Assembly (NCBI RefSeq): GCF_029953285.1
Contig: NZ_JASAOI010000023.1
Location: forward strand, 1-64,000
Length of the DNA: 64,000 nucleotides
DNA from: Yinghuangia seranimata
Lineage (GTDB): Bacteria > Actinomycetota > Actinomycetes > Streptomycetales > Streptomycetaceae
Direction of reading: 5' to 3'
Shown here: positions 35,313-43,415 of the stretch, one piece after another
Layout of the letters: each line of letters starts with the position of its first letter
Numbering within the stretch: position 1 is the first letter of the stretch
Notes under the pieces: model-generated
What the model was told of the DNA's origin: nothing
Seen by the model: only the letters and a program-made list of their open reading frames with translations
Database searches by the model: none
Position numbers and translations under genes: made by a program

Positions 35313-35376
35313 TGCCAGGTGAAACGCGCGTGCAGCAGACAGGCGTTGATCATGGCCGGCGGCCTCTCCAGACTGG
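35309..35376 (+). promoter_or_regulatory. Shared 68-bp promoter element, copy B (SRPBCC gene)
   Basis: GTGATGCCA, GAAACG, GTGCAGC, GTTGATCATGG and CCAGACTGG occur in the same order and spacing as in copy A at 34160-34227. TTGATC and CAGACT (17-nt spacer) could be the promoter. The element starts at the last codons of lysR and ends 38 nt before the SRPBCC start. Confidence 0.75.
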
Positions 35377-35414
35377 GAACACCCCCTACCAGTACTGGAA
35401 TTCCGAGGATCGCC

Positions 35415-35909
35415 ATGCCCAGCCGGCTGTTCTACCGCGGCCCCGCCGTCGACGTCCTGCACACCGAGTACGCGCAGCGCGGCCGACGTGACGAAAAGGC
35501 GCCGATCCTCGCGGACTTCGAGATCGAGGTGAAGGCGCCGCCGGAGTGCGTGTGGGAGGTGCTGGCCGACCCCGCCGGATGGCACCTGTTCGACCCGAAC
35601 ATCAGCGACGTCCTGGTCGACGGCCCCGTCGCGCCCGGCACCCGCTTCACCTGGCGGATGGGCCGCGCCGCCATCAGGTCGCGCTTCGCCGTCGTCGACC
35701 CGGAACGCGAGATCACCTGGACCGGCAGCTCGTCCGGCGCCAACGTCGTGCACCGGCACCTGCTGTCGCTCACCGCGTCCGGCTGCACCCTGCTGCGCAC
35801 CGAGGAGTCGATGGCGGGACTGTTCGCCACGCTGTTCTACAACTCGGCGAAACTCCAGACGCAGCTTGAGCACTGGCTCACGTCGGTCAAGCGCGCCGCC
35901 GAGTCCTGA
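35415..35909 (+). CDS. SRPBCC-family protein (polyketide cyclase/START-like)
   Basis: A 164-residue START-like protein: ADFEIEVKAPPECVWEVLAD, AGWHLFDPNISDVLVDG, ITWTGSSSGANVVHRHLLSL and a long C-terminal helix YNSAKLQTQLEHWL. It may bind or transform an aromatic product. The ATG follows GAGGATCGCC. Its promoter element is shared with the amidohydrolase gene on the other side of lysR, suggesting that the two act in one LysR-controlled process. Confidence 0.88.
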   Translation: MPSRLFYRGPAVDVLHTEYAQRGRRDEKAPILADFEIEVKAPPECVWEVLADPAGWHLFDPNISDVLVDGPVAPGTRFTWRMGRAAIRSRFAVVDPEREITWTGSSSGANVVHRHLLSLTASGCTLLRTEESMAGLFATLFYNSAKLQTQLEHWLTSVKRAAES

Positions 35910-36000
35910 CGGTGCACGTCGGGCGGCCTGCGGCCGCCGTCGCACCCGTAGTTTCCGTGTCCCGCTCGTTCAGCGCCTCCACCTCGTAAGGACCGACCCG

Positions 36001-36807
36001 ATGCTGCCTGCACGCCTGCGCTCCGCCGCCGCCGCGGTGTCCCTCGTCCCGCTGCTGTTCGCGGCGTCCGCCTGCAAGATCGGGGGCGACGACAAGGACG
36101 CCAAGGGCGGTACGGGCGGCGGCAAGGCCGACCCGGCCGCGGCGGCGCAGCCCGCGGCCGGGTCGGGTGCGCCGTCCGGTGGTGGCTCCTCCGGTGCTGC
36201 CGTGTCCGGCGGCGGAGCGGCCAAGGCGCTGACGGCAGACCAGCTCAAGGCCGCGCTCCTCGTCCAGTCCGACATGCCGAGCGGCTGGACGGTCAAGCCG
36301 GGCTCGACGGTGTCCCCGAGCAAACTCAACGCCACGCCCGCCGGGTGCCAGGCGATCGTCGACCTGGTCTCGGGCGACCCGAAGGCCGCGCCGACGGCGA
36401 CCGGGAACGGCGTGCTTACGAACGGTTCGTCCAAGGACGCCCAGTACTTCGTCTCGATGGAGCAGTACTCCGGCGTCGCCACCAAGCTCCTCGACGACGT
36501 GGTGAAGGAGACCGGCCCCGGGTCCTCCTGCGGGACCGTCAACGCGACCGACGGCGACAACGCGTTCATCTACAAGGCCGCGCGGTCCGACAGGACCCCC
36601 AAGAGCCTCGGCGACGCCGTGCTCTACCTCGACATCACCACCTCCCAGCCGGGCCAGTCGGCGGAACTCCCCGGGCGCATGCAGATCGTGCGCTCGGGCG
36701 AGGTGCTGATCCAGTTCGTCGGCATGCAGAAGTCCGGGAAGCCCGAATGGGTGCCCGACGCCGTGGTGAAGGCGCAGGTGGAGAAGATCAAGGCCGCCCA
36801 GAAGTAG
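36001..36807 (+). CDS. Secreted lipoprotein of unknown function
   Basis: A 268-residue protein with a signal peptide (MLPARLRSAAAAVSLVPLLF) and lipobox FAASAC, so it should be lipid-anchored at Cys25. A Gly/Ala/Ser/Pro linker (about 30-75) precedes a soluble domain with two further Cys (AGCQAIVDL and SSCGTVNATDG) that could form a disulfide. The domain resembles DUF-type sensor lipoproteins of actinobacteria, but I cannot name it. AAGGA lies upstream of the ATG. Confidence 0.75.
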   Translation: MLPARLRSAAAAVSLVPLLFAASACKIGGDDKDAKGGTGGGKADPAAAAQPAAGSGAPSGGGSSGAAVSGGGAAKALTADQLKAALLVQSDMPSGWTVKPGSTVSPSKLNATPAGCQAIVDLVSGDPKAAPTATGNGVLTNGSSKDAQYFVSMEQYSGVATKLLDDVVKETGPGSSCGTVNATDGDNAFIYKAARSDRTPKSLGDAVLYLDITTSQPGQSAELPGRMQIVRSGEVLIQFVGMQKSGKPEWVPDAVVKAQVEKIKAAQK

Positions 36808-36905
36808 CGGGCGCCGGCACGGTCGCACAGCTGGTTGTCAGCCGCGCCCGGTACGTTCCGGACGCCCGCCAAGGCGTCGCGGACCACGATCGGGAGGGAC
36901 CGGCC

Positions 36906-37307
36906 ATGTCCATATGGCTGACACTGGTGAAGCTCGACCCGGCGGCCGCCGACGAGGCCCGTACACGGCCGGAGTCGGTCGCCGGCCTCCTCGACGGCAC
37001 CGCCGGCCGCCACGCCGAGGACTACCGCGCGCTCGGCGACATCGCCGAAGGCCGCGCCGAGACCGAAGAGGGCACCGCCGACTGGACCCGCGCCTATCCG
37101 GCACTGGCCGCCGCGACCGGCACCGACCGCCCGCTCGTCGAGGGCTCCGACAACGGCTACGGGCCCGCGTTCGTCCTCGGCCCCGACGACGTCCGCCGCG
37201 TCGCCGACGGCCTGGCCGCCGAGGGCTGGACCGGCTTCCTGGAGATCGCCCGGTTCTACGTCGCGGCCGCCGCCGAGGGCCGCGCCGTGCTCGGCGCGCT
37301 GAGCTGA
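36906..37307 (+). CDS. DUF1877-like hypothetical protein
   Basis: A 133-residue soluble protein: MSIWLTLVKLDPAAADEART, then LVEGSDNGYGPAFVLGPDDV with a helix RRVADGLAAEGW. The GYGPA-x-x-L-x-P-DDV pattern is that of DUF1877 proteins, whose role is unknown. GGGAGG lies upstream of the ATG. It follows the lipoprotein gene by 98 nt on the same strand. Confidence 0.62.
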   Translation: MSIWLTLVKLDPAAADEARTRPESVAGLLDGTAGRHAEDYRALGDIAEGRAETEEGTADWTRAYPALAAATGTDRPLVEGSDNGYGPAFVLGPDDVRRVADGLAAEGWTGFLEIARFYVAAAAEGRAVLGALS

Positions 37308-37343
37308 GCCGACGGGCGAACCGCGCGGTGTCAGCGCCCGGTG

Positions 37344-37991
37344 TCAGCGCTCGCCCGGGTCCGCGCCCGTCAGCAGTACCCGGACCAGCGCGCGCAGCCG
37401 CTCGTCGTGGTCCCCCTCGTGCCCCGTCGGTCCGTGCAGGACGGCCGGCAGTGTCAGCATCGCGGTGCCGCCGGTCAGCAGCGTGGCCGCGGCCGACGTG
37501 TCGATGTCGCCGACGCGGCCCAGGTGTCGCTCCGCGTCGAGGTACGCGATCAGCCCCGCCTGGATCTGCTGCGGCGCGGCCGCCTGCCGGTGGACCTCCT
37601 GCAGGAACCGGTGCAGCAGCTCCGGCGTGCTCAGCAGGCCGGCGAGAATCGGCAGCCCCTGCCGGTGCAGGCCGAGCGCGGCGTGCGCGTAGGCGAGCAG
37701 GTTGTCCTCGACGGTGCCCGAGCCCGCCTCCGGCAGATCGGCCTGCAACTCCGCGACGATGCGCGTCGCGCGCCGCACGAGCGCGGTGACCAGCAGCTCG
37801 TTCTTGTCCGCGAAGTAGTTGTAGAGCACCCCGGACGAGACGTCCGCCTCCCGGGCGATCTCACGCGCGGTGAGGGCGGTGACCGGGCGGTCGCGCAGCA
37901 GGCGTTCGGCGGTGTCGAGGAGGTGTTCGCGCAGCGCGGTACCCGGGTCGTCGTCGACCCGGCCGCTGACTGCCTTCGCGCGTCGTGCCAC
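37344..37991 (-). CDS. TetR-family transcriptional regulator
   Basis: A 215-residue TetR protein with an HTH at residues about 30-70 (LTAREIAREADVSSGVLYNY, then FADKNELL). The start is GTG at 37991. It is the third gene behind an ABC-2 type exporter operon on the same strand, 69 nt from the permease stop. Tandem ATGAAC/GTTCAT palindromes in front of the ATPase gene are its probable operators, which would make the operon self-repressed and drug-inducible (inference). Confidence 0.9.
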   Translation of the reverse strand: MARRAKAVSGRVDDDPGTALREHLLDTAERLLRDRPVTALTAREIAREADVSSGVLYNYFADKNELLVTALVRRATRIVAELQADLPEAGSGTVEDNLLAYAHAALGLHRQGLPILAGLLSTPELLHRFLQEVHRQAAAPQQIQAGLIAYLDAERHLGRVGDIDTSAAATLLTGGTAMLTLPAVLHGPTGHEGDHDERLRALVRVLLTGADPGER

Positions 37992-38060
37992 GTTCTGCGG
38001 TCGCCTGTCTGTGCGGTGCCCGGGCGCGCCCGCTTCGAGGTCGCGCCCGGGCGGAACGGC

Positions 38061-38795
38061 CTAGGTGATGTCGCGCCTCACCGTAGTCGAGACCGCCGCG
38101 GCCGCGAACGCCGCGGCGTAGCCGACCAGCACGGCGGCGGCGCCCCATTGCGGCAGCAGGTCGCCCGCGTCCGGAGCCAGGTTGCCGACCGCGCGCCCGC
38201 CCGCGAACGGCAGCCAGCGCGCGAACCCGCCCACCAGTTGCCCGACCAGCCCCTCGACCAGGGCGATCCATGCCAGCGCCACGGACACCGCGCCGGCCAG
38301 GTTGCGGACGAGCGCGCCGACTCCGACGCCGATCGCGGCGAACGCGGCGTTCCAGACGACCCCGCCGGCCAGTGTCCGCCACACGCCGGTGTCGCCCCAG
38401 TCCAACGACGCGCCCTTCGCCGCGTATCCGACGGCGGTCGCCGGTAGCGCGACGGCGGCGCACGCCACGCCGAGCAGCGCGCCCAGGCCGGTGTACACCA
38501 CCAGCTTCGCGGCGACGACGCGGGCGCGGCGCGGTGTGGCCAGGTATGTGTCGGTGATGGTCTTGTGCCGGTACTCGCCGGCGACCGCGAGGATCCCGAG
38601 TACGAGGGCGAGCAGCGAAACCATCCCCGCGTGCGCGACGGCGCGGGTCGCCGTGTCGGCCTTGCCGGTGTCGGCGCCGGAGGCGAACAGGCCGGTCACG
38701 CCGAGCAGCGTGAGCAGCGGACCGCCCGCGGCGAGCAGCCACGGAGCGCGGGTGGTGCGGAGTTTGAGGAGCTCGTTGGCGATGAGTGTGGGCAC
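38061..38795 (-). CDS. ABC-2 type transporter permease
   Basis: A 244-residue protein with six membrane segments (LLAAGGPLLTLLGVTGLFAS, AGMVSLLALVLGILAVAGEY, LGALLGVACAAVALPATA and others). The cytoplasmic loop EYRHKTITDTYLATPRRARV is the conserved ABC-2 coupling region. It pairs with the ATPase gene 13 nt upstream. Such two-gene exporters move drugs, lipids or peptides, or regulate membrane functions. Confidence 0.9.
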   Translation of the reverse strand: MPTLIANELLKLRTTRAPWLLAAGGPLLTLLGVTGLFASGADTGKADTATRAVAHAGMVSLLALVLGILAVAGEYRHKTITDTYLATPRRARVVAAKLVVYTGLGALLGVACAAVALPATAVGYAAKGASLDWGDTGVWRTLAGGVVWNAAFAAIGVGVGALVRNLAGAVSVALAWIALVEGLVGQLVGGFARWLPFAGGRAVGNLAPDAGDLLPQWGAAAVLVGYAAAFAAAAVSTTVRRDIT

Positions 38796-38808
38796 AGGCT
38801 CTGTCCTT

Positions 38809-39567
38809 TCAGCGGGCGGCGGCGGGGGCGGTCCCGCCGGGGCGTTGCGGTGCTCCGCCCGCGGGGTCGGGCACGGGGCCGGTCAGGCGCAGGAACGCGT
38901 CCTCCAGCGAGTCGTCGCCGAGCCCGTCCAGCGGCCCGGCGTACCGCAGCCGCCCCTCGTGCACGATGACGACGTGGTCGACGGTCTGCGCGACCTCGCT
39001 CAGCACGTGGCTGGAGACGAGCACGGTGCGGCCCTCGGCGGCCAGGCGGCGCAGCATGCCGCGCAGCCACGCCATCCCTGCCGGGTCCAGGCCGTTGGCG
39101 GGCTCGTCCAGTACCAGCACCTGCGGATCGCCGAGCAACGCCGAGGCAAGGCCCAGCCGTTGCCGCATGCCGAGTGAGTAGCCGCCCACGCGCCGTTCGG
39201 CGTGCCCGGCCAACTCGACCAGCTCCAGCACCTCGTCGACGCGCGACACCGGAACGCCCGTGGTGGCGGCCAGGATCCGCAGGTGGTCACGGGCGCGCCG
39301 GCCCGGGTGGAAGCCGGTGGCCTCCAGCAGCGCGCCGACCACGCGCCGCGGCCGCTCCAGGTCCGCGTAGCGCCGCCCGCCGATCAGCGCCTCGCCCGAG
39401 GTGGGGCGCACGAGGCCGAGCAGGACGCGCAGCGTCGTCGTCTTGCCCGCGCCGTTCGGGCCGAGGAAACCGGTCACCTGGCCCGAGGGAACGTCGAAAG
39501 TCAGCTCCTCGACGCCGCGTGCGGCGCCGAAGCGCTTGGTCAGGTCCCGTACGGAGATCTCCGTCAT
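38809..39567 (-). CDS. ABC transporter ATP-binding protein (ABC-2/drug export type)
   Basis: A 252-residue ATPase with Walker A GPNGAGKTTT, signature YSLGMRQRLGLA, Walker B VLVLDEPANGLD and the switch His in VSSHVLSEV, so it is complete. The ATG at 39567 has GGGAG upstream; a GTG one codon earlier is possible. First gene of an exporter-tetR operon behind two overlapping palindromes. An Ala/Pro/Gly tail follows the ATPase domain. Confidence 0.92.
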   Translation of the reverse strand: MTEISVRDLTKRFGAARGVEELTFDVPSGQVTGFLGPNGAGKTTTLRVLLGLVRPTSGEALIGGRRYADLERPRRVVGALLEATGFHPGRRARDHLRILAATTGVPVSRVDEVLELVELAGHAERRVGGYSLGMRQRLGLASALLGDPQVLVLDEPANGLDPAGMAWLRGMLRRLAAEGRTVLVSSHVLSEVAQTVDHVVIVHEGRLRYAGPLDGLGDDSLEDAFLRLTGPVPDPAGGAPQRPGGTAPAAAR

Positions 39568-39581
39568 CACATGCTCCCGTT

Positions 39582-39611
39582 ATGAACGTTCGTTCATGAA
39601 CATGTGTTCAT
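39582..39611. promoter_or_regulatory. Overlapping tandem TetR palindromes
   Basis: ATGAAC-GTTC-GTTCAT (39582-39597) and ATGAAC-ATGT-GTTCAT (39596-39611) are two perfect dyads sharing two bases. They lie 15 bases before the ATPase start and would cover its promoter. The downstream tetR gene is the likely source of the repressor. Confidence 0.75.
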
Positions 39612-39696
39612 TCTAATCACAGGCAGGGGCGCGGGCGCCACGGCATGTCGTGGCGCCGTGGTGTCATGGCCCGGAACCGAGCGAGGGAGAGACGGC

Positions 39697-40419
39697 ATGT
39701 CGATGCACGAGATCGAGGACCTGGTCGCGGACTCGATCCTGCTGCTGGACGCCGGGCACCAGGCCGACGAGCCGCGGGTGCGCGAGTGGATCGCGGCGCT
39801 GTACGCGTTCCAGGACGTGTACGACTGCTCGTTCACCCGGTTCCGGGTCATGGACGCGCTGGTGCGGAGGCGGTTCGCGTACCGGTTCGAGGTCGACGCG
39901 CATCCGGACCACGCCGTGCGGCGTGCGTACTTCGACGGGCTGACCGGGTTCACGGCGCTGCGCGAGTACGACGAAGACGCCGAGGACGACGACGACTTCG
40001 AGGGGTACACGGACTGGCTCGAGGACGGCTACGTCGACCCGCCGCACCTGTACTGCGAGGCGGGCACCGCGCTATGGCGGCGCATGCTGGACGCGGGCCG
40101 GCTCGGCGGCACCGACGCCGTCGCGCCGCGACCCGTGCCGCTCATCGAGGCGGTCGCGGCCACCGCGGAGGCCGCCGAGCGCGCGGGGGACGTCGCCCTG
40201 ATCGGCGAGTGGTACGCCCTGGGCTGCCACACCCTCCTGGACGGTCCTATCGGCTGCCCGTACAGCACCGACGAACTCGCCGAGATGCCGGCGGTCGCGG
40301 CGTTGCGCTCTGTCGTCCTGCGCACTGGTGCGCTGCCGGCCGGACCGCCGGACGGCTTCGACGACCTGGGCGACGACGAACTCGAGGCATGGTGGTGGGC
40401 CGTGGGGGAGGACCGCTAG
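39697..40419 (+). CDS. Hypothetical acidic protein
   Basis: A 240-residue protein beginning MSMHEIEDLVADSILLLDAG that I do not recognise. It has a strongly acidic run (YDEDAEDDDDFEGYTDWLED), several Trp/Tyr clusters and a helical middle (EAVAATAEAAERAGDVALIG). No membrane segment or signal. GAGGGAGAGACGGC precedes the ATG. It is divergent from the exporter operon but the TetR palindromes are nearer the exporter. Confidence 0.65.
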   Translation: MSMHEIEDLVADSILLLDAGHQADEPRVREWIAALYAFQDVYDCSFTRFRVMDALVRRRFAYRFEVDAHPDHAVRRAYFDGLTGFTALREYDEDAEDDDDFEGYTDWLEDGYVDPPHLYCEAGTALWRRMLDAGRLGGTDAVAPRPVPLIEAVAATAEAAERAGDVALIGEWYALGCHTLLDGPIGCPYSTDELAEMPAVAALRSVVLRTGALPAGPPDGFDDLGDDELEAWWWAVGEDR

Positions 40420-40426
40420 CCGGTGG

Positions 40427-40993
40427 TCACGGGTTGGCGCGCAGCCACGCGAGCACCTGCTCGGCGTGCGTGTCCGGCGGGAACACCGGATAGAACACGT
40501 GTTCGACGCGCTCGTCGCGGACGACCAGGGTCAACCGCTTGAACAGCCGCATTCCGGCCGCCTCGAACGTCGGCAGGCCCGGGTCGTCCGCCAGCCGCAA
40601 CCCCGCGTCCGACACGAGCGGGAAGGGCAGGTGCAGCCGGCCGGCCGCCTCCCGCTGGTCCGCCGGGTCCTGGCTCGACAGGCCGAACACCCGTGCCGCT
40701 CCGGCCGCGACGAGGTCGCGGTGGTGGTCGCGGAACGCGCACGCCTCGGCCGTGCACCCGCGCGCGCCGGGGATGAGGTCCCAGCCGTCGGGCGGCGGCG
40801 CGCCCGGCACGGTGGTCATCGGGTAGACGTACAGGACCGTCCGCCCCGGGCCGAGCGCGGCGAGGCGGACCTGGCCGCCGTCCGTGGCGGGCAACGCGAC
40901 GTCCGGCAGGGCCGTCCCGGCGAGGTGACGCGCCGCGCCGTCGTCGTCCGGCACCGGCAGGTCGTCGGGCAGCACCGCAGGGTCGTGGGTCAT
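40427..40993 (-). CDS. Peroxiredoxin (PrxQ/BCP-like, AhpC/TSA family)
   Basis: A 188-residue thioredoxin-fold protein. The motif GARGCTAEACAFRDHH carries the peroxidatic Cys followed five residues later by a second Cys, the PrxQ-type pair. TVLYVYPMTTVPG precedes it, with an extra PPPDGWDLIP insertion between the usual YP-x-x-x-TPG loop and the Cys. It should reduce peroxides with thiol reductants. Its stop is 8 nt from the convergent gene at 40419. Confidence 0.85.
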   Translation of the reverse strand: MTHDPAVLPDDLPVPDDDGAARHLAGTALPDVALPATDGGQVRLAALGPGRTVLYVYPMTTVPGAPPPDGWDLIPGARGCTAEACAFRDHHRDLVAAGAARVFGLSSQDPADQREAAGRLHLPFPLVSDAGLRLADDPGLPTFEAAGMRLFKRLTLVVRDERVEHVFYPVFPPDTHAEQVLAWLRANP

Positions 40994-41058
40994 GCGGCAC
41001 AGCCTCGCACGCCGGACCGCGCCACCGCGGCCCGCCCGTCCGGCGCGGGCGCGGCGGG

Positions 41059-41313
41059 TCAGGCCGTGCCGAGGCCGTGGTGCAGTTGTCCGCTCAGGTC
41101 CGCCGTCACGTGGCGGACCCACGCGGCGAATTCCTCTCGGGGTTCGGACTGGGCGCCGCTCAGCAGTCCGACCTGCGCGTCGCTGAGCCGGTTGTCGCCT
41201 TGTTCGTTGATCAGCAGGCCGAGTTCGGCCAGCAGCCACACGAGGCGCTCGGCGTCGCCGTGTTCGATCGAGGCGGCATGGGGGTGGTGGCTCACAGTGA
41301 CGGATCCGGGCAT
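41059..41313 (-). CDS. Small hypothetical protein
   Basis: An 84-residue protein (MPGSVTVSHHPHAASIEHGD, then LVWLLAELGLLINEQGDNRL and VRHVTADLSGQLHHG) with a helical character and several His. No family recognised. The GGAGGGAGAGCGCC site before the ATG supports translation. Confidence 0.65.
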   Translation of the reverse strand: MPGSVTVSHHPHAASIEHGDAERLVWLLAELGLLINEQGDNRLSDAQVGLLSGAQSEPREEFAAWVRHVTADLSGQLHHGLGTA

Positions 41314-41449
41314 GGCGCTCTCCCTCCGGTGTCGTCCTTTCCACGCTACGCCGGGGTTCGCGCCCGGTCGCCCCGGAACGGCGCGGGCCGGGCCCCGCCG
41401 CCGCGCCGGAACGCATCGCCCCTGGTCACAGCCCCGGCCCGGCGCGCGG

Positions 41450-42457
41450 TCAGGACAGGCGGCCGACGACCTCGTCCGCGAAGACGCGCATGAAGCCGAG
41501 CTGGTCCGGCACGAACTGCGCGACGATCACGTTGCGGACGCCGTACTCCGCGATCTCGGCCAGCCGCTCCGCGCACCGCCCGATCGGCCCGGCGACCGTG
41601 GAGTGCGCCGCGAGCCACGCGGTCAGGCCGAGTTCGTCGACGAGCGCGGCGTTGTGCGCGGCGGTCTCGGGGGAGGCGTGGTGCCGCGAGTCGTAGCGGC
41701 GCTTGAGCTCCTCGATCCGGGGCACGAGGTGGTCCGGCAGGCCCTTGCCCTCCGTCGTGAAGCGGAAGACATGGTTCGCCGTGCCCGCCAGGACCGAGCG
41801 GACCTGCGCGATCCCCTCCGCCTCGGTGGCGGCCGGCACCACGTTCGCCATGCACCACACCTCGATGTCCGCCAGGTCCCGCCCGGCCTCGGCGGCACCT
41901 GCGGCGACGTGCCCGAGATTGCGCTCGTACGCCTCCCGGGTCAGCGAGTTCGACAGCACCACCCCGTCGGCGATCCGGCCCGCCGCCCGCAGCGTGCGCG
42001 GGCCCTCCGCGGCCATCCACACCGGCGTGGGGCCGGGCGCCCAGCGCTGCACCAGCTCGGCGCCCTGCCAGGTGACGGTCTCCCCGCGGGTGAGGCCGCG
42101 CACCGCCGCGACGTACTCCTCGGTCTCGGCGACCTTCGCCGGGCGCACGCCGATGTTGCGCAGCGCCGAGTCGCCGGAGGACAGGCCGAGCACGAACCGG
42201 CCGCCGCTCATGTGCTGCAACGCCGACGCGGCCGACGCGGCGACCGCCGGGTGGCGCGTCATCGGGTTCGACACCGTGATCGCGAGCCGCTGCGTCGTCG
42301 TGCGCTGCGCCGCGAACGCGAGCGACACGTACGGGTCGGCCCACAGCGACTGCGAGTCGCCCGTCGTGAGCATGGCGAAACCGCAGTCGACGGCGACCTC
42401 CAGCCAGGCCGCGTAGTCGGCGAAGTCCTTGACCGTGGTGCCGGTGGCGAAGCGCAT
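41450..42457 (-). CDS. Luciferase-like, probably F420-dependent, oxidoreductase
   Basis: A 335-residue TIM-barrel protein of the LLM superfamily: MRFATGTTVKDFADYAAWLE, then LAITVSNPMTRHPAVAASAA and FVLGLSSGDSALRNIG, the typical barrel strands with the SGD loop. Similar enzymes use F420 for hydride transfer or FMN for monooxygenation. The ATG overlaps by one base the stop of the upstream amidohydrolase gene (TGATG), so the two are translationally coupled and probably work on the same substrate. Confidence 0.9.
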   Translation of the reverse strand: MRFATGTTVKDFADYAAWLEVAVDCGFAMLTTGDSQSLWADPYVSLAFAAQRTTTQRLAITVSNPMTRHPAVAASAASALQHMSGGRFVLGLSSGDSALRNIGVRPAKVAETEEYVAAVRGLTRGETVTWQGAELVQRWAPGPTPVWMAAEGPRTLRAAGRIADGVVLSNSLTREAYERNLGHVAAGAAEAGRDLADIEVWCMANVVPAATEAEGIAQVRSVLAGTANHVFRFTTEGKGLPDHLVPRIEELKRRYDSRHHASPETAAHNAALVDELGLTAWLAAHSTVAGPIGRCAERLAEIAEYGVRNVIVAQFVPDQLGFMRVFADEVVGRLS

Positions 42458-43278
42458 CACTCCGCCTCCAGGCCCAGGATCGCGCGGATGTTGCCCGCGA
42501 GGATCAGCCGCTTGTCCTCGTCGGGCAGGTCCGCCTCCAGCACCTGCCCGAGCACGTGCGTACGGCGATAGCCGAGCGGCGCCGAGTACAGGTCCGTCCC
42601 GAACACCAGTCGGGACGCCCCGTGCGCCCGCACGAACGGCTCGATCAGGTCGAAGGTGTAGGCGAGCGACGTGTCGAACACGAGGTTCGGCGCGACCTCC
42701 GCCACCTCCACCGCCTGCCGGGCCTGCTCGAACGACGAGAACGCGTCCAGCACGACGAACGTCGTCTCGGGGAAGTCCCGGCCGAGCCGCTGCACCTTCC
42801 ACAACGCCTCGTCCGCGACCTCGGCAAGCGCGTGCAGGAACGGCACCAGCCCCCGCTCGGCGCAACGCTCCACCACCGCGCGCACGAGCGGCGAGTCCGT
42901 CGACACCCCCTGGAACCGGGTGTGCAGGCTGACCCCGCGCAACCCCAGCTCGTCGGCGATCCGGTCCACCTCCGCGAGCCCGGCCGGCCCGTACAACGGC
43001 TCGACGATCCCCAGCGCCGCCGCGAACCGGTCCGGAACAGCGTCCCGGTACGCCGCGATCGCGTCGTTCACCCGCCGCGTGTCCGCCAGCCCGGCCGGAC
43101 GCAGATACCCGTGCCCGGGAATGACCACCGCGCGGTCGACCCCGTTCCGGTCCATCGTCGCCACCCGCGCCGCCACTTCCCCGTCCGCCGCCTCCTTCAC
43201 GGCCCCGGGCCCCAGCCCCAGACTCCCGTGCACGTCCCCGACATGGTGATGGCAGTCCAACACCTCGAACATCGGCAC
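42457..43278 (-). CDS. Amidohydrolase family metal-dependent hydrolase
   Basis: A 273-residue TIM barrel with the N-terminal metal site VLDCHHHVGDVHG, His in VSLHTRFQG and PFLHALAEVADE, and a C-terminal Asp in LVFGTDLYSAPLG. This matches amidohydrolase-2 type lactonases/decarboxylases. The GTG start at 43278 has GGGAGGG; an ATG two codons on is possible. It is coupled to the LLM oxidoreductase gene behind it. Confidence 0.88.
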   Translation of the reverse strand: MPMFEVLDCHHHVGDVHGSLGLGPGAVKEAADGEVAARVATMDRNGVDRAVVIPGHGYLRPAGLADTRRVNDAIAAYRDAVPDRFAAALGIVEPLYGPAGLAEVDRIADELGLRGVSLHTRFQGVSTDSPLVRAVVERCAERGLVPFLHALAEVADEALWKVQRLGRDFPETTFVVLDAFSSFEQARQAVEVAEVAPNLVFDTSLAYTFDLIEPFVRAHGASRLVFGTDLYSAPLGYRRTHVLGQVLEADLPDEDKRLILAGNIRAILGLEAE

Positions 43279-43415
43279 GAACCCTCCCCTCCACCCCCGG
43301 CGCCCGGCCGCCGCACCCTAGCCCCACCCGCACAAGTGATCAACGGCCGTCGGCGCAGACCTCCGACGGCTCGACACCTGACGCCCGAAACGCCTTTGCC
43401 GCTACCGTGGATCGC

